Assembly: GCA_030698395.1 (NCBI GenBank)
Contig: JAUYKW010000022.1
Span: forward strand, 1 to 37,071
Direction of reading: 5' to 3'
Origin: a bacterium
Lineage (GTDB): Bacteria; Patescibacteriota; Patescibacteriia; UBA9570
DNA: 37,071 bases
Part shown: piece by piece, positions 14,504 through 22,709 of the stretch
Layout of the letters: each line of letters begins with the position of its first letter
Position numbering within the stretch: the first letter of the stretch is position 1
Translations under genes and position numbers: made by a program
Notes under the pieces: generated by a model
The model's input: only the letters and a program-made list of their open reading frames with translations
Databases searched by the model: none
What the model was told of the DNA's origin: nothing

Positions 14504-16156
14504 TTAATCAATCGTCAACGGAATAGTGATTGTAAAGGTTGTTCCTTCACCTAGTTTTGAATCAAACTTAATTCTTCCACCATGATGTTCAGAAATACTT
14601 CGCACAATATAGAGTCCCAATCCAGATCCAGTAGGATCTTTCATGGCTGCCTCTTTACCACGAAAAAACTTAGTAAATAATTTTTCCTGAGTTTCATCAG
14701 ACATACCAATGCCACCATCTACAACTTTAATAATTACATTATCTTCTTCTTTAGAAAGCATTATTTTCACTGCGCCGCTCTCATGAGAATATTTAATAGC
14801 ATTATCAATTAAGTTTCGTATCGCTATTTTAATCTTTTGTCTATCAAAGTTCATATGATCAATGCCAGCAGTAACTTTGTTAACCAAAGTAATGTTCATT
14901 CTCTCTGCATGCACCGCAGATTCTTCAATAACCTGATTAACTGTATCAGACATAGAACCCTCAGAAAATTTATAGGGAAACCTTCCTTCTTCAATCTCAG
15001 AAACATCCAATAAACTATTTACTATTTCAATAACTTCATTATTTCTTTTAAAACCTTTATCTAATAAATCATGTTGTTTGTCTGAAAGCTTTCCGGTATC
15101 TCCATCCAGCATGATTTTAAATAACCATTTCAAAGTTGCTAACGGTGTTCTTAATTGATGAGCTGCTACCGAGATAAAATCAGATTTCATTTGATCAAGA
15201 TCTTTCTCACGCGTAATATTATGCAAAATAATCAACGATCCAATTGTATATCCCCGAGAATCAGCCATCTGTAATGCAGTTGCTTGCAATACGATTCGAT
15301 CATCCTCTTCTATGATATCAATCTCCTCACTTCGATATACGGTATCATCTCCAGTTTCAGTGATGAAATGTATCAATGGCTGCAATGACGTAGAAAAATC
15401 ATGTGGCTTTAAAATTCCTGAACCAACTTGATTTAATCTTACCTGCAAAACTCGCTGTGCATAAGGATTCATCAATAAAATATGACCCTCACGATCAAGC
15501 ATTATTATACCATCGACTAAATTATCAATAATAGCCGCAATTTTATCACGCTCTGAAGCAATTCCACTTTCCCGAGATCTAATTAAATTACTAATAAAAG
15601 CAGCAAAAAATGATGTGAATGTTAAAATAAATACGACAGTTACAACATTATTGCTTGTTACTCCAAAATTTCCATAAAAACCAGGATCAAAATAAAATCT
15701 ATTATAATGTGGCAAAATTGCATAATACTCCAAAACAATAACACCTATATATAAAGCAATCGTAAAAATTGAAAAAAGTATTATCTGAAACTCCCGGAAT
15801 AAGATAATTGCAATAAATATTGTAAAGAAATAGAACAAGAACGATAAACTTTCAACGCCACCTGTAGTATATAAAACCAAAGTATATACAAGTTGATCTA
15901 GTACAACTTGTAACACACTAACAATAGATAATCCCCTTCTACTAATATTTACTGGATCTCGTTTCAAATATAAATAATAAGCAAAATTATATGAATAAGT
16001 AACAAATAACAAACCAAAAATTCTAAAATCAAATTCTGCAACATCAATAACTTTTTGCACAATTCCCAGAGCAACAATACCAGCATGTAAAAGCCACCTA
16101 CTGGCTACAATATATTGAAGGGTTTGAATTCTTTTTAATTTATCTTCTAAATTCAT
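14504..16156 (-). CDS. Membrane sensor histidine kinase with PAS domain
   Basis: A 550-residue sensor kinase. Residues 15-195 hold about six membrane helices with short loops. A PAS domain follows at about 203-315 (ERDKIAAIIDNLVDGIIMLD, then LLMNPYAQRVL). The HisKA dimerisation helix has SVAAHQLRTPLATLKW with phospho-acceptor His333. The ATPase domain has the N box RNLIDNAIKYS near 447, G1 VDGGIGMS near 479 and G2 GSGLGLYIVRS near 510. The domain set is complete. It overlaps the TsaB-like gene by 4 bp and is the last gene of a three-gene operon ending at a strong terminator. No response regulator is adjacent, so its partner is encoded elsewhere. The signal is unknown; sensing through the membrane segments or PAS is likely. 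Confidence 0.93.
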   Translation of the reverse strand: MNLEDKLKRIQTLQYIVASRWLLHAGIVALGIVQKVIDVAEFDFRIFGLLFVTYSYNFAYYLYLKRDPVNISRRGLSIVSVLQVVLDQLVYTLVLYTTGGVESLSFLFYFFTIFIAIILFREFQIILFSIFTIALYIGVIVLEYYAILPHYNRFYFDPGFYGNFGVTSNNVVTVVFILTFTSFFAAFISNLIRSRESGIASERDKIAAIIDNLVDGIIMLDREGHILLMNPYAQRVLQVRLNQVGSGILKPHDFSTSLQPLIHFITETGDDTVYRSEEIDIIEEDDRIVLQATALQMADSRGYTIGSLIILHNITREKDLDQMKSDFISVAAHQLRTPLATLKWLFKIMLDGDTGKLSDKQHDLLDKGFKRNNEVIEIVNSLLDVSEIEEGRFPYKFSEGSMSDTVNQVIEESAVHAERMNITLVNKVTAGIDHMNFDRQKIKIAIRNLIDNAIKYSHESGAVKIMLSKEEDNVIIKVVDGGIGMSDETQEKLFTKFFRGKEAAMKDPTGSGLGLYIVRSISEHHGGRIKFDSKLGEGTTFTITIPLTID

Positions 16157-16524
16157 GAAATATTTGGTGCTTTAGAATAATGTGGAATAATATATTCAAC
16201 CGGTTCACGCATTTGCGCTAAAATATCTACTGGGGCACTTAAAGCTGAAGGCAATACATACAATTTAGCTTTTTTACAATAGGCTAAGGTGTTGCAAATT
16301 GTAACCAATATTCTGATGAGAGTAAAGGACTCTGCCTGATTTACCACAACGATATTATCTAATGGATAGTCCTGTACTAAACTATTGATGACTTCTAATA
16401 CGTGTTCCGTTTTTGGTTTTTGCATTTCCTCCTGCTTTACTTCTCCCGTTGAAAAATCACCAAACGTTAAAATTAGTTTGTCTTTTTGAGAAGGATTACA
16501 ATATAATGTTTGACTACTTGGCAT
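16153..16524 (-). CDS. TsaB-like protein, short and divergent
   Basis: A 123-residue protein that I match by pattern to the N-terminal half of TsaB, the scaffold partner of TsaD in making threonylcarbamoyl-adenosine at position 37 of tRNA. The segment PLDNIVVVNQAESFTLIRIL followed by TICNTLAYCKKAKLYVL parallels TsaB's GPGSFTGLRIG...AKGLAYA...LVGV block, and DKLILTFGDFSTGEV parallels the N-terminal nucleotide-fold strands. The GPGS glycines are lost (NQAES) and the protein is about 100 residues shorter than TsaB. It overlaps the kinase gene by 4 bp and starts 3 bp after the SDR. It may be a minimal TsaB keeping only the dimer interface, or an unrelated protein with chance similarity. Confidence 0.5.
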   Translation of the reverse strand: MPSSQTLYCNPSQKDKLILTFGDFSTGEVKQEEMQKPKTEHVLEVINSLVQDYPLDNIVVVNQAESFTLIRILVTICNTLAYCKKAKLYVLPSALSAPVDILAQMREPVEYIIPHYSKAPNIS

Positions 16525-16527
16525 ATT

Positions 16528-17247
16528 TTAATGGTGTGGTACCCAGGCGCCACTGACTTCTAAATTTGCACCTGAGATATATTTTGATTTATCTGCTAGT
16601 AAGAAATCAACCACGTTAGTGATATCTTTATAATTTGCGGATCTATCCATGGGTGTATCCTGTTTAATTTCACTATTTTCCACAATACCTGGAGATATGA
16701 CATTAATTCTAATATTATCAGCTGCTAATTCTTCTGCCCATGATTTAGTTAAAGTTATCACTCCAGCTTTAGCAATATAATAAACTGCCGTGTATTTTCT
16801 AGCCATGTTTTGTTCTGCAGTTGTACAAGCAAAATTTATAATATTCCCACCATTACTTGCTTTTAACAATGGTAATGAACTATTAATACAAAGAAACGTC
16901 GCGCGTAAGTTAGTATCAAGTACATCATCAAATTCTTCGATAGTTACATCTGATAAGGCGTGATAATTACCAAAGTTTCCAACATTATTAACTAAAACAT
17001 CTAATTTTCCATACTTTTTGGAAATTTCCTGAAATAATTTACTAACTTCAGCATGATTTGTGAGATCTGCCTGCATGATAGAAGATTCTGGTGCATACAC
17101 TTTCAACTCTTCTAACAATGTCGCAGCTGCATCTGCACTGTTATTATAATGAACCACAACTGTATATTTCTGTTGCGCCAGATGTTTTGCTATAGCCCCT
17201 CCAATCCCCCGTGTGCTACCAGTAACTAATGCAATTTTCATAGACAT
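16528..17247 (-). CDS. Short-chain dehydrogenase/reductase (FabG-like)
   Basis: A 239-residue classical SDR. The cofactor loop TGSTRGIG is at residues 9-16, NNVG near 87, and the active-site YxxxK appears as YYIAK near 155. The catalytic Ser position upstream seems to be Thr in FACTTAEQ. The C-terminal NVISPGIVENSEI is typical of the family. It would be a cytosolic NAD(P)H-dependent oxidoreductase; closest functional relatives are 3-oxoacyl-ACP reductases and pteridine reductases, and the substrate cannot be told. It is the first gene of the operon with the TsaB-like protein and kinase. The start may be 17247 or the second ATG at 17241; neither has a clear ribosome binding site. It is divergent from the permease gene, with 28 bp between the chosen starts. 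Confidence 0.88.
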   Translation of the reverse strand: MSMKIALVTGSTRGIGGAIAKHLAQQKYTVVVHYNNSADAAATLLEELKVYAPESSIMQADLTNHAEVSKLFQEISKKYGKLDVLVNNVGNFGNYHALSDVTIEEFDDVLDTNLRATFLCINSSLPLLKASNGGNIINFACTTAEQNMARKYTAVYYIAKAGVITLTKSWAEELAADNIRINVISPGIVENSEIKQDTPMDRSANYKDITNVVDFLLADKSKYISGANLEVSGAWVPHH

Positions 17248-17275
17248 ACTATATCAAATGTGGCACACTTTAGCT

Positions 17276-18196
17276 ATGTTAGATATATTTATTTTGCTCC
17301 TGCCCTTATTTGGTTTGATGGGAGTTGGATACATTATTGGAATCAGCAAAAAAGCAAATGAGCAGTGGGTAAAAGTACTTAATCTTTTTGGATATTATAT
17401 AGCTTTTCCAGCTTTAATATTTAATAGTCTATCTATTGCATCCATTTCCCTTGCAGTAGATGGAAAGGTTATGTTGTTGCAAGCCTTCATAGGCATTACT
17501 TTAATGGGCGTTACATATGCTATCTGTTCCGCCATGAAGCTGAGCCGAGAGTTAAAAAATACCTTTGTAATTGGAATTTACTTTGCTAACGCTGCCTATG
17601 TTGGTATACCGGCTTTAGATGCTGTTTTTGGCACCACTGCTGCCGGCGAAGGCGCTATATTTGCGGCCGTAATGATATTTATCACCTTTACGATGGGTGT
17701 TGGTATTTTAGAAGCCTCACGACACGAAAAAATCCATACCAAAAAAATATTTGTTAGTATCCTAAAAAATCCACTCATTTGGTCTGCTGTCCTTGGTATT
17801 CTAGTATCTATCTTTAATATTCAAATGCCGAGTGTAGCTGAAAAACTACTAGACTATTTAGCAGGAGCCGCAACTCCAGCGGTTTTAGTTGCTCTCGGAA
17901 TATTCATTTCTTATACTCGTCCAGAGATGGACACCATCAAAGCTGCTGGACTTTTATCGGTTATAAAAATGTTAGCAATTCCGCTTGTTTTTACGTTAAT
18001 AATGTTTATTACACCAAACCACGACTGGCTAGATGTAACATATATTCAAATGAGCATGCCTTTGGCAGTAACAACATTCGCCTTTGCAGAAATCTATCCG
18101 ATGGATAAACATGTTATTTCTAATTCCATTCTATTTAGTACCATCGGAGCAATTATAACCGTGCCATTAGTAATGTGGTTAACGACTGTTATCTAG
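17276..18196 (+). CDS. AEC-family (auxin efflux carrier-like) permease
   Basis: About 306 residues, nearly all hydrophobic, forming some ten membrane helices in two five-helix halves, as in the bile/arsenite/riboflavin-type AEC transporters. Recognisable parts are LLPLFGLMGVGYIIG at the N-terminus, IAFPALIFNSLS, FANAAYVGIPAL, a central charged loop (EASRHEKIHTKK), then SILKNPLIWSAVLGI and a C-terminal MPLAVTTFAFAEIYP. The ORF track starts at 17213, but that lies inside the divergent SDR gene; the ATG at 17276 (MLDIFILLLP) begins at the first helix and is preferred. Substrates in this family include malate and other organic anions; none can be assigned. The TAG stop is the first base triplet of the nested palindrome. 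Confidence 0.88.
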   Translation: MLDIFILLLPLFGLMGVGYIIGISKKANEQWVKVLNLFGYYIAFPALIFNSLSIASISLAVDGKVMLLQAFIGITLMGVTYAICSAMKLSRELKNTFVIGIYFANAAYVGIPALDAVFGTTAAGEGAIFAAVMIFITFTMGVGILEASRHEKIHTKKIFVSILKNPLIWSAVLGILVSIFNIQMPSVAEKLLDYLAGAATPAVLVALGIFISYTRPEMDTIKAAGLLSVIKMLAIPLVFTLIMFITPNHDWLDVTYIQMSMPLAVTTFAFAEIYPMDKHVISNSILFSTIGAIITVPLVMWLTTVI

Positions 18197-18299
18197 AAAT
18201 AAACGTATTAAAAAGTAGGCTCATGCCATGGCACGCGCCTACTTTTTATTATTGTTTATAGCCACGTGATAAATCGCGTGGCTACTACGTTTATTTCTA
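18194..18299. repeat. 106-bp nested three-stem palindrome between convergent genes
   Basis: An outer 14-bp perfect inverted repeat, TAGAAATAAACGTA (18194-18207) and TACGTTTATTTCTA (18286-18299), encloses two further hairpins: 18209-18248 and 18259-18284 (TAGCCACG/CGTGGCTA). The outer arms start with the TAG stop of the permease on one strand and the TAG stop of the TMEM43-like gene on the other, so both genes end inside the palindrome. As RNA from either strand it would form a three-way junction. Confidence 0.75.
18209..18248. terminator. Bidirectional intrinsic terminator
   Basis: A 12-bp perfect stem, TAAAAAGTAGGC and GCCTACTTTTTA, with a 16-base loop that itself contains the palindrome TGCCATGGCA. 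A-rich on one side and T-rich on the other, it can end transcription of both the permease (+) and the TMEM43-like gene (-). Confidence 0.8.
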
Positions 18300-19532
18300 C
18301 TCTTTCTTTTCTTCTGGTGGTGTTGCTACCGGCTTTTCTACAGGTTTTTCTTCCTCAACTGACTTTGTAGCTGGCTGTTCAGATTTTACTGCATCAGATT
18401 TCTTCTTACCCATTTTAACAAGCATGAATACACCAACTCCTAACACAGCTAAAACAATGATAATCAACCAAATATTCTTCAATACCAGTACCATGGCATA
18501 CAATATAATCCACATAACAAAGCCAATTAAAGCTGCAATAAACTGAATCATAGAATCAAGGCCTTTATCAAGCCGTTTACCCAACCATGGAATAAACCGG
18601 AATACATTAGTAAATATTGTTAAAGGTCCAAATATCATCACAACACCAAGTACCATCAAAACCAAAGATGCAATCCGTAATCCCCACTTAGATGCAGAAT
18701 CCTGAGCCTCTAGATCTTCCATGGTGCCTTGATAATTCAAGCTTGATACTACATATGGCTTCTTATCATAAGCTCCTTTGATTTGATTATTATCAGCATC
18801 ACCAGCAACCAACAAGGTTTGATCCGCATTTAAATAAGTATATGTATATCTCAAATCACCTACCTCATATGCGCCAGTATTTTCTCTAGTAGTATCTACT
18901 TCATCATCATAATAAACATCGTCATAAAGACCATCTTCAGTTAATCCGGCTTCATAATCAGCTAACAGATCATATTCTGTAAATTCTTTAGTACCGATAA
19001 AATTTGCTCCATCTGATGGAGTAATTTCATACTTACCTAATAAGAATGATGCATATTGACTATCAGTTGACTCTGTTTCCCAATCATACTCCTCTACTAG
19101 GTAACAAGACTCACAATTGGTACCATCAGCGTCACATTCATCTTGCAATTGTCTAACTACCGTTTGATTAGAACTTAATGAACCACAATGTTCCTTTTCT
19201 TGTACTCCGTATCGTTCTACCTGCTCTTCAACATAAACGCAGTTCTCTTCTTCCATCTCAGCATCAATCTCATTAAATGGAACTGGACATACTAAAGGCT
19301 GTTTATTTGTTGCAGTTGCTTCTACAACTACATAACCCTCTTCTGAACTATCTGCTTCAACTACAGTTGCGGCTGTAAAATCTGCTGCTCGATGTTGCGA
19401 TTCAGCATACCAAGCTGTTAATGGTGAAGCTACCACTACAAACAGCAAACCAATCATCATTCCGATAATGCTCGAAAAGATGCCTCCTTCTTTACGAACG
19501 CGATATGATTTATTACCAAGATTTTGTTGCAT
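18297..19532 (-). CDS. TMEM43-like membrane protein
   Basis: A 411-residue membrane protein resembling the TMEM43 family. One helix near the N-terminus (SSIIGMMIGLLFVVVASPLT, residues 21-40) leads to AWYAESQHRAADF, matching the family's W-x-E-xx-RA element. A long extracytoplasmic region follows (45-280), acidic and with about nine Cys. Three or four closely spaced helices come next (285-375), including LRIASLVLMVLGVVMIFGPL, and a short Lys/Glu/Pro-rich tail (KPVEKPVATPPEEKKE). Bacterial members have no agreed function. The many cysteines suggest disulfides outside the membrane. It is transcribed alone, toward the convergent permease, from a probable promoter at 19555-19581. Confidence 0.75.
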   Translation of the reverse strand: MQQNLGNKSYRVRKEGGIFSSIIGMMIGLLFVVVASPLTAWYAESQHRAADFTAATVVEADSSEEGYVVVEATATNKQPLVCPVPFNEIDAEMEEENCVYVEEQVERYGVQEKEHCGSLSSNQTVVRQLQDECDADGTNCESCYLVEEYDWETESTDSQYASFLLGKYEITPSDGANFIGTKEFTEYDLLADYEAGLTEDGLYDDVYYDDEVDTTRENTGAYEVGDLRYTYTYLNADQTLLVAGDADNNQIKGAYDKKPYVVSSLNYQGTMEDLEAQDSASKWGLRIASLVLMVLGVVMIFGPLTIFTNVFRFIPWLGKRLDKGLDSMIQFIAALIGFVMWIILYAMVLVLKNIWLIIIVLAVLGVGVFMLVKMGKKKSDAVKSEQPATKSVEEEKPVEKPVATPPEEKKE

Positions 19533-19554
19533 ACTACAAATTTATTAATTATTT

Positions 19555-19581
19555 ATTATACATAATAATAGCATAGCGCAA
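19555..19581 (-). promoter_or_regulatory. Possible promoter of TMEM43-like gene
   Basis: Minus-strand TTGCGC (19576-19581) and a perfect TATAAT (19555-19560), but with a short 15-bp spacer. The -10 element is the firmer half of this call. Confidence 0.4.
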
Positions 19582-19637
19582 TATTTTCAGCTATTAAATG
19601 AATATGACAACAGATATGATGTGATTTTAGTTTTCTA

Positions 19638-20495
19638 TTATTTCAACGATTTATAGTCGCTAAGATAATCTCTCTTCAATCCAGCTAATAAGGGTGTAAA
19701 TTCTATTCCTAATTCCTTTATTTTGTCATTACTACAAATAAAACTCTCGTTTGCAAACGGGAATTCTTTTTCATTATGTTTAATACCGTCTGTTTTAAAA
19801 TTATACTCAATAATAGGCTCTTGCTTAGAAATTTCTCCCATCTCCCTAACCAATCCTTCTAGAGTAATTATTTCATCACCTACACAATTAAATGCTCCCC
19901 TAGCCTGTTGTTCCGCCATTGCGACGATAGATTTAGCAACGTCCTGCACAAATACAAATTGCACCATGGCCTGACCATTGCCGGGCAAGATAATTGGTAA
20001 TTTCATTAATAAGCGCTGATAAATAAACGCTTCTCTGTCCAAATAGTTCTGTGATCCCAATATATAAGTTGGCCGGATAATCCCATAATTAATGATACTA
20101 GCCGCCAACACTTCTTCACATTGCACTTTTCCAATATTATAATCGGACCATAACTCCCACTTCCCTATTGCATCATCCTCTGTAATAGGAAACATATGCT
20201 TTTTTTGATATGCAGCTACTGTACTAAAATGAAGTAGAAATTTAAATTTTATCTTATCAATCACTTGTAAAGTATGAGCTCCTTCATATGCGCAAGTATC
20301 AATTACCACATCAAATTCACCATTGATTTTTCCTAAATCCACATTACGATCGCCCTTAACAAAGGTTACTGATTCTGCATATTTCTGCTTGGCAGTTCCA
20401 CGATTAAAAACAGAAACATCGTGCTTATGATTAATAAGTTCATTTATAATATACGGTCCAACAAATCTGGATCCACCAATTACTAGTACATTCAT
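19638..20495 (-). CDS. NAD-dependent epimerase/dehydratase-like (extended SDR)
   Basis: A 285-residue extended short-chain dehydrogenase. The N-terminal VIGGSRFVGPYII gives the GxxGxxG dinucleotide loop, with FNRGTAKQK after the second strand. The active-site pair is YNIGK near residue 155 (WSDYNIGKVQCEEV). The C-terminal half has VFVQDVAKSIVAMAEQ and GAFNCVGDEIITLEGLV, usual for sugar-nucleotide epimerases and for the chloroplast CSP41-like branch. It is shorter than UDP-glucose epimerases (about 330), and the substrate is unknown. It begins 12 bp after the beta-propeller gene, so the two are probably co-transcribed, although no functional link is obvious. Confidence 0.85.
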   Translation of the reverse strand: MNVLVIGGSRFVGPYIINELINHKHDVSVFNRGTAKQKYAESVTFVKGDRNVDLGKINGEFDVVIDTCAYEGAHTLQVIDKIKFKFLLHFSTVAAYQKKHMFPITEDDAIGKWELWSDYNIGKVQCEEVLAASIINYGIIRPTYILGSQNYLDREAFIYQRLLMKLPIILPGNGQAMVQFVFVQDVAKSIVAMAEQQARGAFNCVGDEIITLEGLVREMGEISKQEPIIEYNFKTDGIKHNEKEFPFANESFICSNDKIKELGIEFTPLLAGLKRDYLSDYKSLK

Positions 20496-20507
20496 GCCTA
20501 TTTTAAT

Positions 20508-22565
20508 CTATCTTAAATCCATTTCTCCAACCCGCTCCCAATCTTTCTCAGATAACACTACAATTTTATCAGTTCCGACAATATAAAGATTATCATTTAC
20601 ATATAATGCTCGTAATGGATTAATTTCACTAACTGCTTTCACCATTGATAAGGTGTTATTTTCATATGAAAATATATATCCGCCACCAGAAGCTGGCAAG
20701 AAAAATACACCAAAATCAGCATCCTGTAAAAATGCATGATGATCATCGATTACATCAGACCAATATGCATCTAATAAATATTTAGAAATCTCTTGTGGAT
20801 CACTTGGATCACTCACATCGAACAAAGACAGCTTAACCTTACTATCTTCCTGACCAACTCCTAAGACTAAAGTATCAGTCAATGGATGTAAGTATGAAGA
20901 ATAACCAGGAATTTTAAGCTCTCCTGTTTTAACTGGTGCATTTGGATCTGATAAATCAAATACATAGAAAGGATCTGTTTCTCGAAAAGTAACCATGTAA
21001 CCTGCGTTACCAACAAATCTTGTTGAATAAATACGCTCTCCTTCCCCTAAATCACGCACCACGCCAGTAATATCCAGATCATTATCTAAAACATATAAAT
21101 CATTTACACTTTCAGCAGAGGCACTAAACGAATAGAATCTAAAATTATCACCAATATTTGTAGCCACTCTTAAGTGATTTTCATATTCATCCAAAGAAAA
21201 CTGATTTAAAGGAACTCCTGGCACTTGGCCAGTTGCAGCTATAGAAAAATCAGCTAAACCAATTCTGGTAATGCCGGTAGTTTCCAACTCTCGGATATGC
21301 TCAGTAATATATGTATCCATTCTATTTTCTAGCTCATTATCGATCCGCAATTCTTCATCTGCAGATAAAGAAGCCATGTATTCTTCGATAGTATAGTTCA
21401 ATTCTGTCATCTGAGAATCCCTAGATATGTCATAATCCTTCAGCTCTGCTAACCTATTAATAACATCCTTTGATACTAAATCACTACCTTTGGTGGCAAA
21501 AAAATCATATGTAATGTCTAGTACATCACCCGGAAACGAATACGCAATATACATATTTTCTGGTGACATATAAATTACCGAATTTGATTCTCCAGCTGCA
21601 AAGGAAAGTTGATCCAGTATCGTGCCAGTTTCGGGATTTAACTTCATGGCAGTAAAGGTTGAATCCGTAGGTACAACAGTTTTAGGATGATAAATATCCA
21701 TACATGGAATAGTCAACGCTTTACCTTCAAGGATTATTGGATCATATGGACACGGCTGATAACGATCAATATATGTGTTTGTGATCAGATAAAGATTACC
21801 ATCCAATAATCTTGCTGATTGATAATAAGTATTACTATTAAATTCTAATTCCCAAGCCTTGACTGGGGTTGCAAGATTCGACATATCAACTCCTACAATT
21901 TTTTCATAACCAATTACCACCAACATATCTCCTACTAACAACAATTCACCCACTTCATCAACCTCCCCTACTATTTCCATTGCATCGACTGGTAAAGTGT
22001 TTACTACTTTTGTAGACTGAGAAATTTCTGGATAAGAATAATCATCATATAAATAATCGTAATCAGTATAATAATAATCCTGCAATTTCGAGATAAAAAT
22101 ATTCTTTCCATCAGTTTTTACCAAATCAGGCTCGTCTATATTAGCTACTTGTACATTTGTTTCAGAAACTCGCTGTACAGTTGGTGAAGATGCAGAAACA
22201 TCCATATCATCCATCATTGCACCTTCATTAGATATAGCATCTACAGACAAAGCTGACTCCATAGCCAAAGAAGTAGTTGCCATAGATTTAAATTCACCAT
22301 AACCATAATCTGTCACCTGATCCGCTGCTAGCAGATAAGTAACAAAGTCTTGCTCTGAAGAAAATTGAACTACTGATGAGTCCACATCTTGAATTACTGC
22401 GTCTAATTTATCAAGTTTAGCATTATCATTTACATCCTCTTGAGACGCGACAAACATAATTAAAATTGCTCCTATGATTACCAAAGCAATACATAAGATG
22501 ATGGGTAATGAAATAATTATAAGAATAAGCAATAGTGCTTTATCTGTTTTTTTCTTTTTGGCCAT
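20508..22565 (-). CDS. Membrane-anchored extracellular beta-propeller protein
   Basis: A 685-residue protein with a Lys-rich start (MAKKKKTDK), one strong membrane helix at about 11-36, then a long extracytoplasmic domain. The region from 140 on contains repeating strand motifs of the type seen in the 'beta propeller domain' family of archaeal and bacterial surface proteins: NIDEPDLVKTDGKNIFISK, GELLLVGDMLVVIGYEKI, DLYVLDNDLDITGVVRDLGEGE, PFYVFDLSDPNAPVKTGELK, SLFDVSDPSDPQEISKYLL. A helical insertion lies around 370-430. No catalytic signature is visible. It is divergent from the first CSLREA gene, across 144 bp. It probably belongs to the cell surface. The N-terminal IDEPDLVKTDG signature is what links it to this family. 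Confidence 0.8.
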   Translation of the reverse strand: MAKKKKTDKALLLILIIISLPIILCIALVIIGAILIMFVASQEDVNDNAKLDKLDAVIQDVDSSVVQFSSEQDFVTYLLAADQVTDYGYGEFKSMATTSLAMESALSVDAISNEGAMMDDMDVSASSPTVQRVSETNVQVANIDEPDLVKTDGKNIFISKLQDYYYTDYDYLYDDYSYPEISQSTKVVNTLPVDAMEIVGEVDEVGELLLVGDMLVVIGYEKIVGVDMSNLATPVKAWELEFNSNTYYQSARLLDGNLYLITNTYIDRYQPCPYDPIILEGKALTIPCMDIYHPKTVVPTDSTFTAMKLNPETGTILDQLSFAAGESNSVIYMSPENMYIAYSFPGDVLDITYDFFATKGSDLVSKDVINRLAELKDYDISRDSQMTELNYTIEEYMASLSADEELRIDNELENRMDTYITEHIRELETTGITRIGLADFSIAATGQVPGVPLNQFSLDEYENHLRVATNIGDNFRFYSFSASAESVNDLYVLDNDLDITGVVRDLGEGERIYSTRFVGNAGYMVTFRETDPFYVFDLSDPNAPVKTGELKIPGYSSYLHPLTDTLVLGVGQEDSKVKLSLFDVSDPSDPQEISKYLLDAYWSDVIDDHHAFLQDADFGVFFLPASGGGYIFSYENNTLSMVKAVSEINPLRALYVNDNLYIVGTDKIVVLSEKDWERVGEMDLR

Positions 22566-22709
22566 AAATATGAATATTATTTATTTTATATAAGTATATC
22601 ACACCTATACCGATACGTGAGATAAATAACGCGTAATTATGAATAAACCCAAAATATTGGTATAATAGTTAATATCATTTTAATATGTATTTACATTTAT
22701 CAAACATAT

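Noticed and set aside
17213-17275. Longer N-terminus of the permease
   Set aside because: It would overlap the divergent SDR and adds no helix; the ATG at 17276 starts the first helix.
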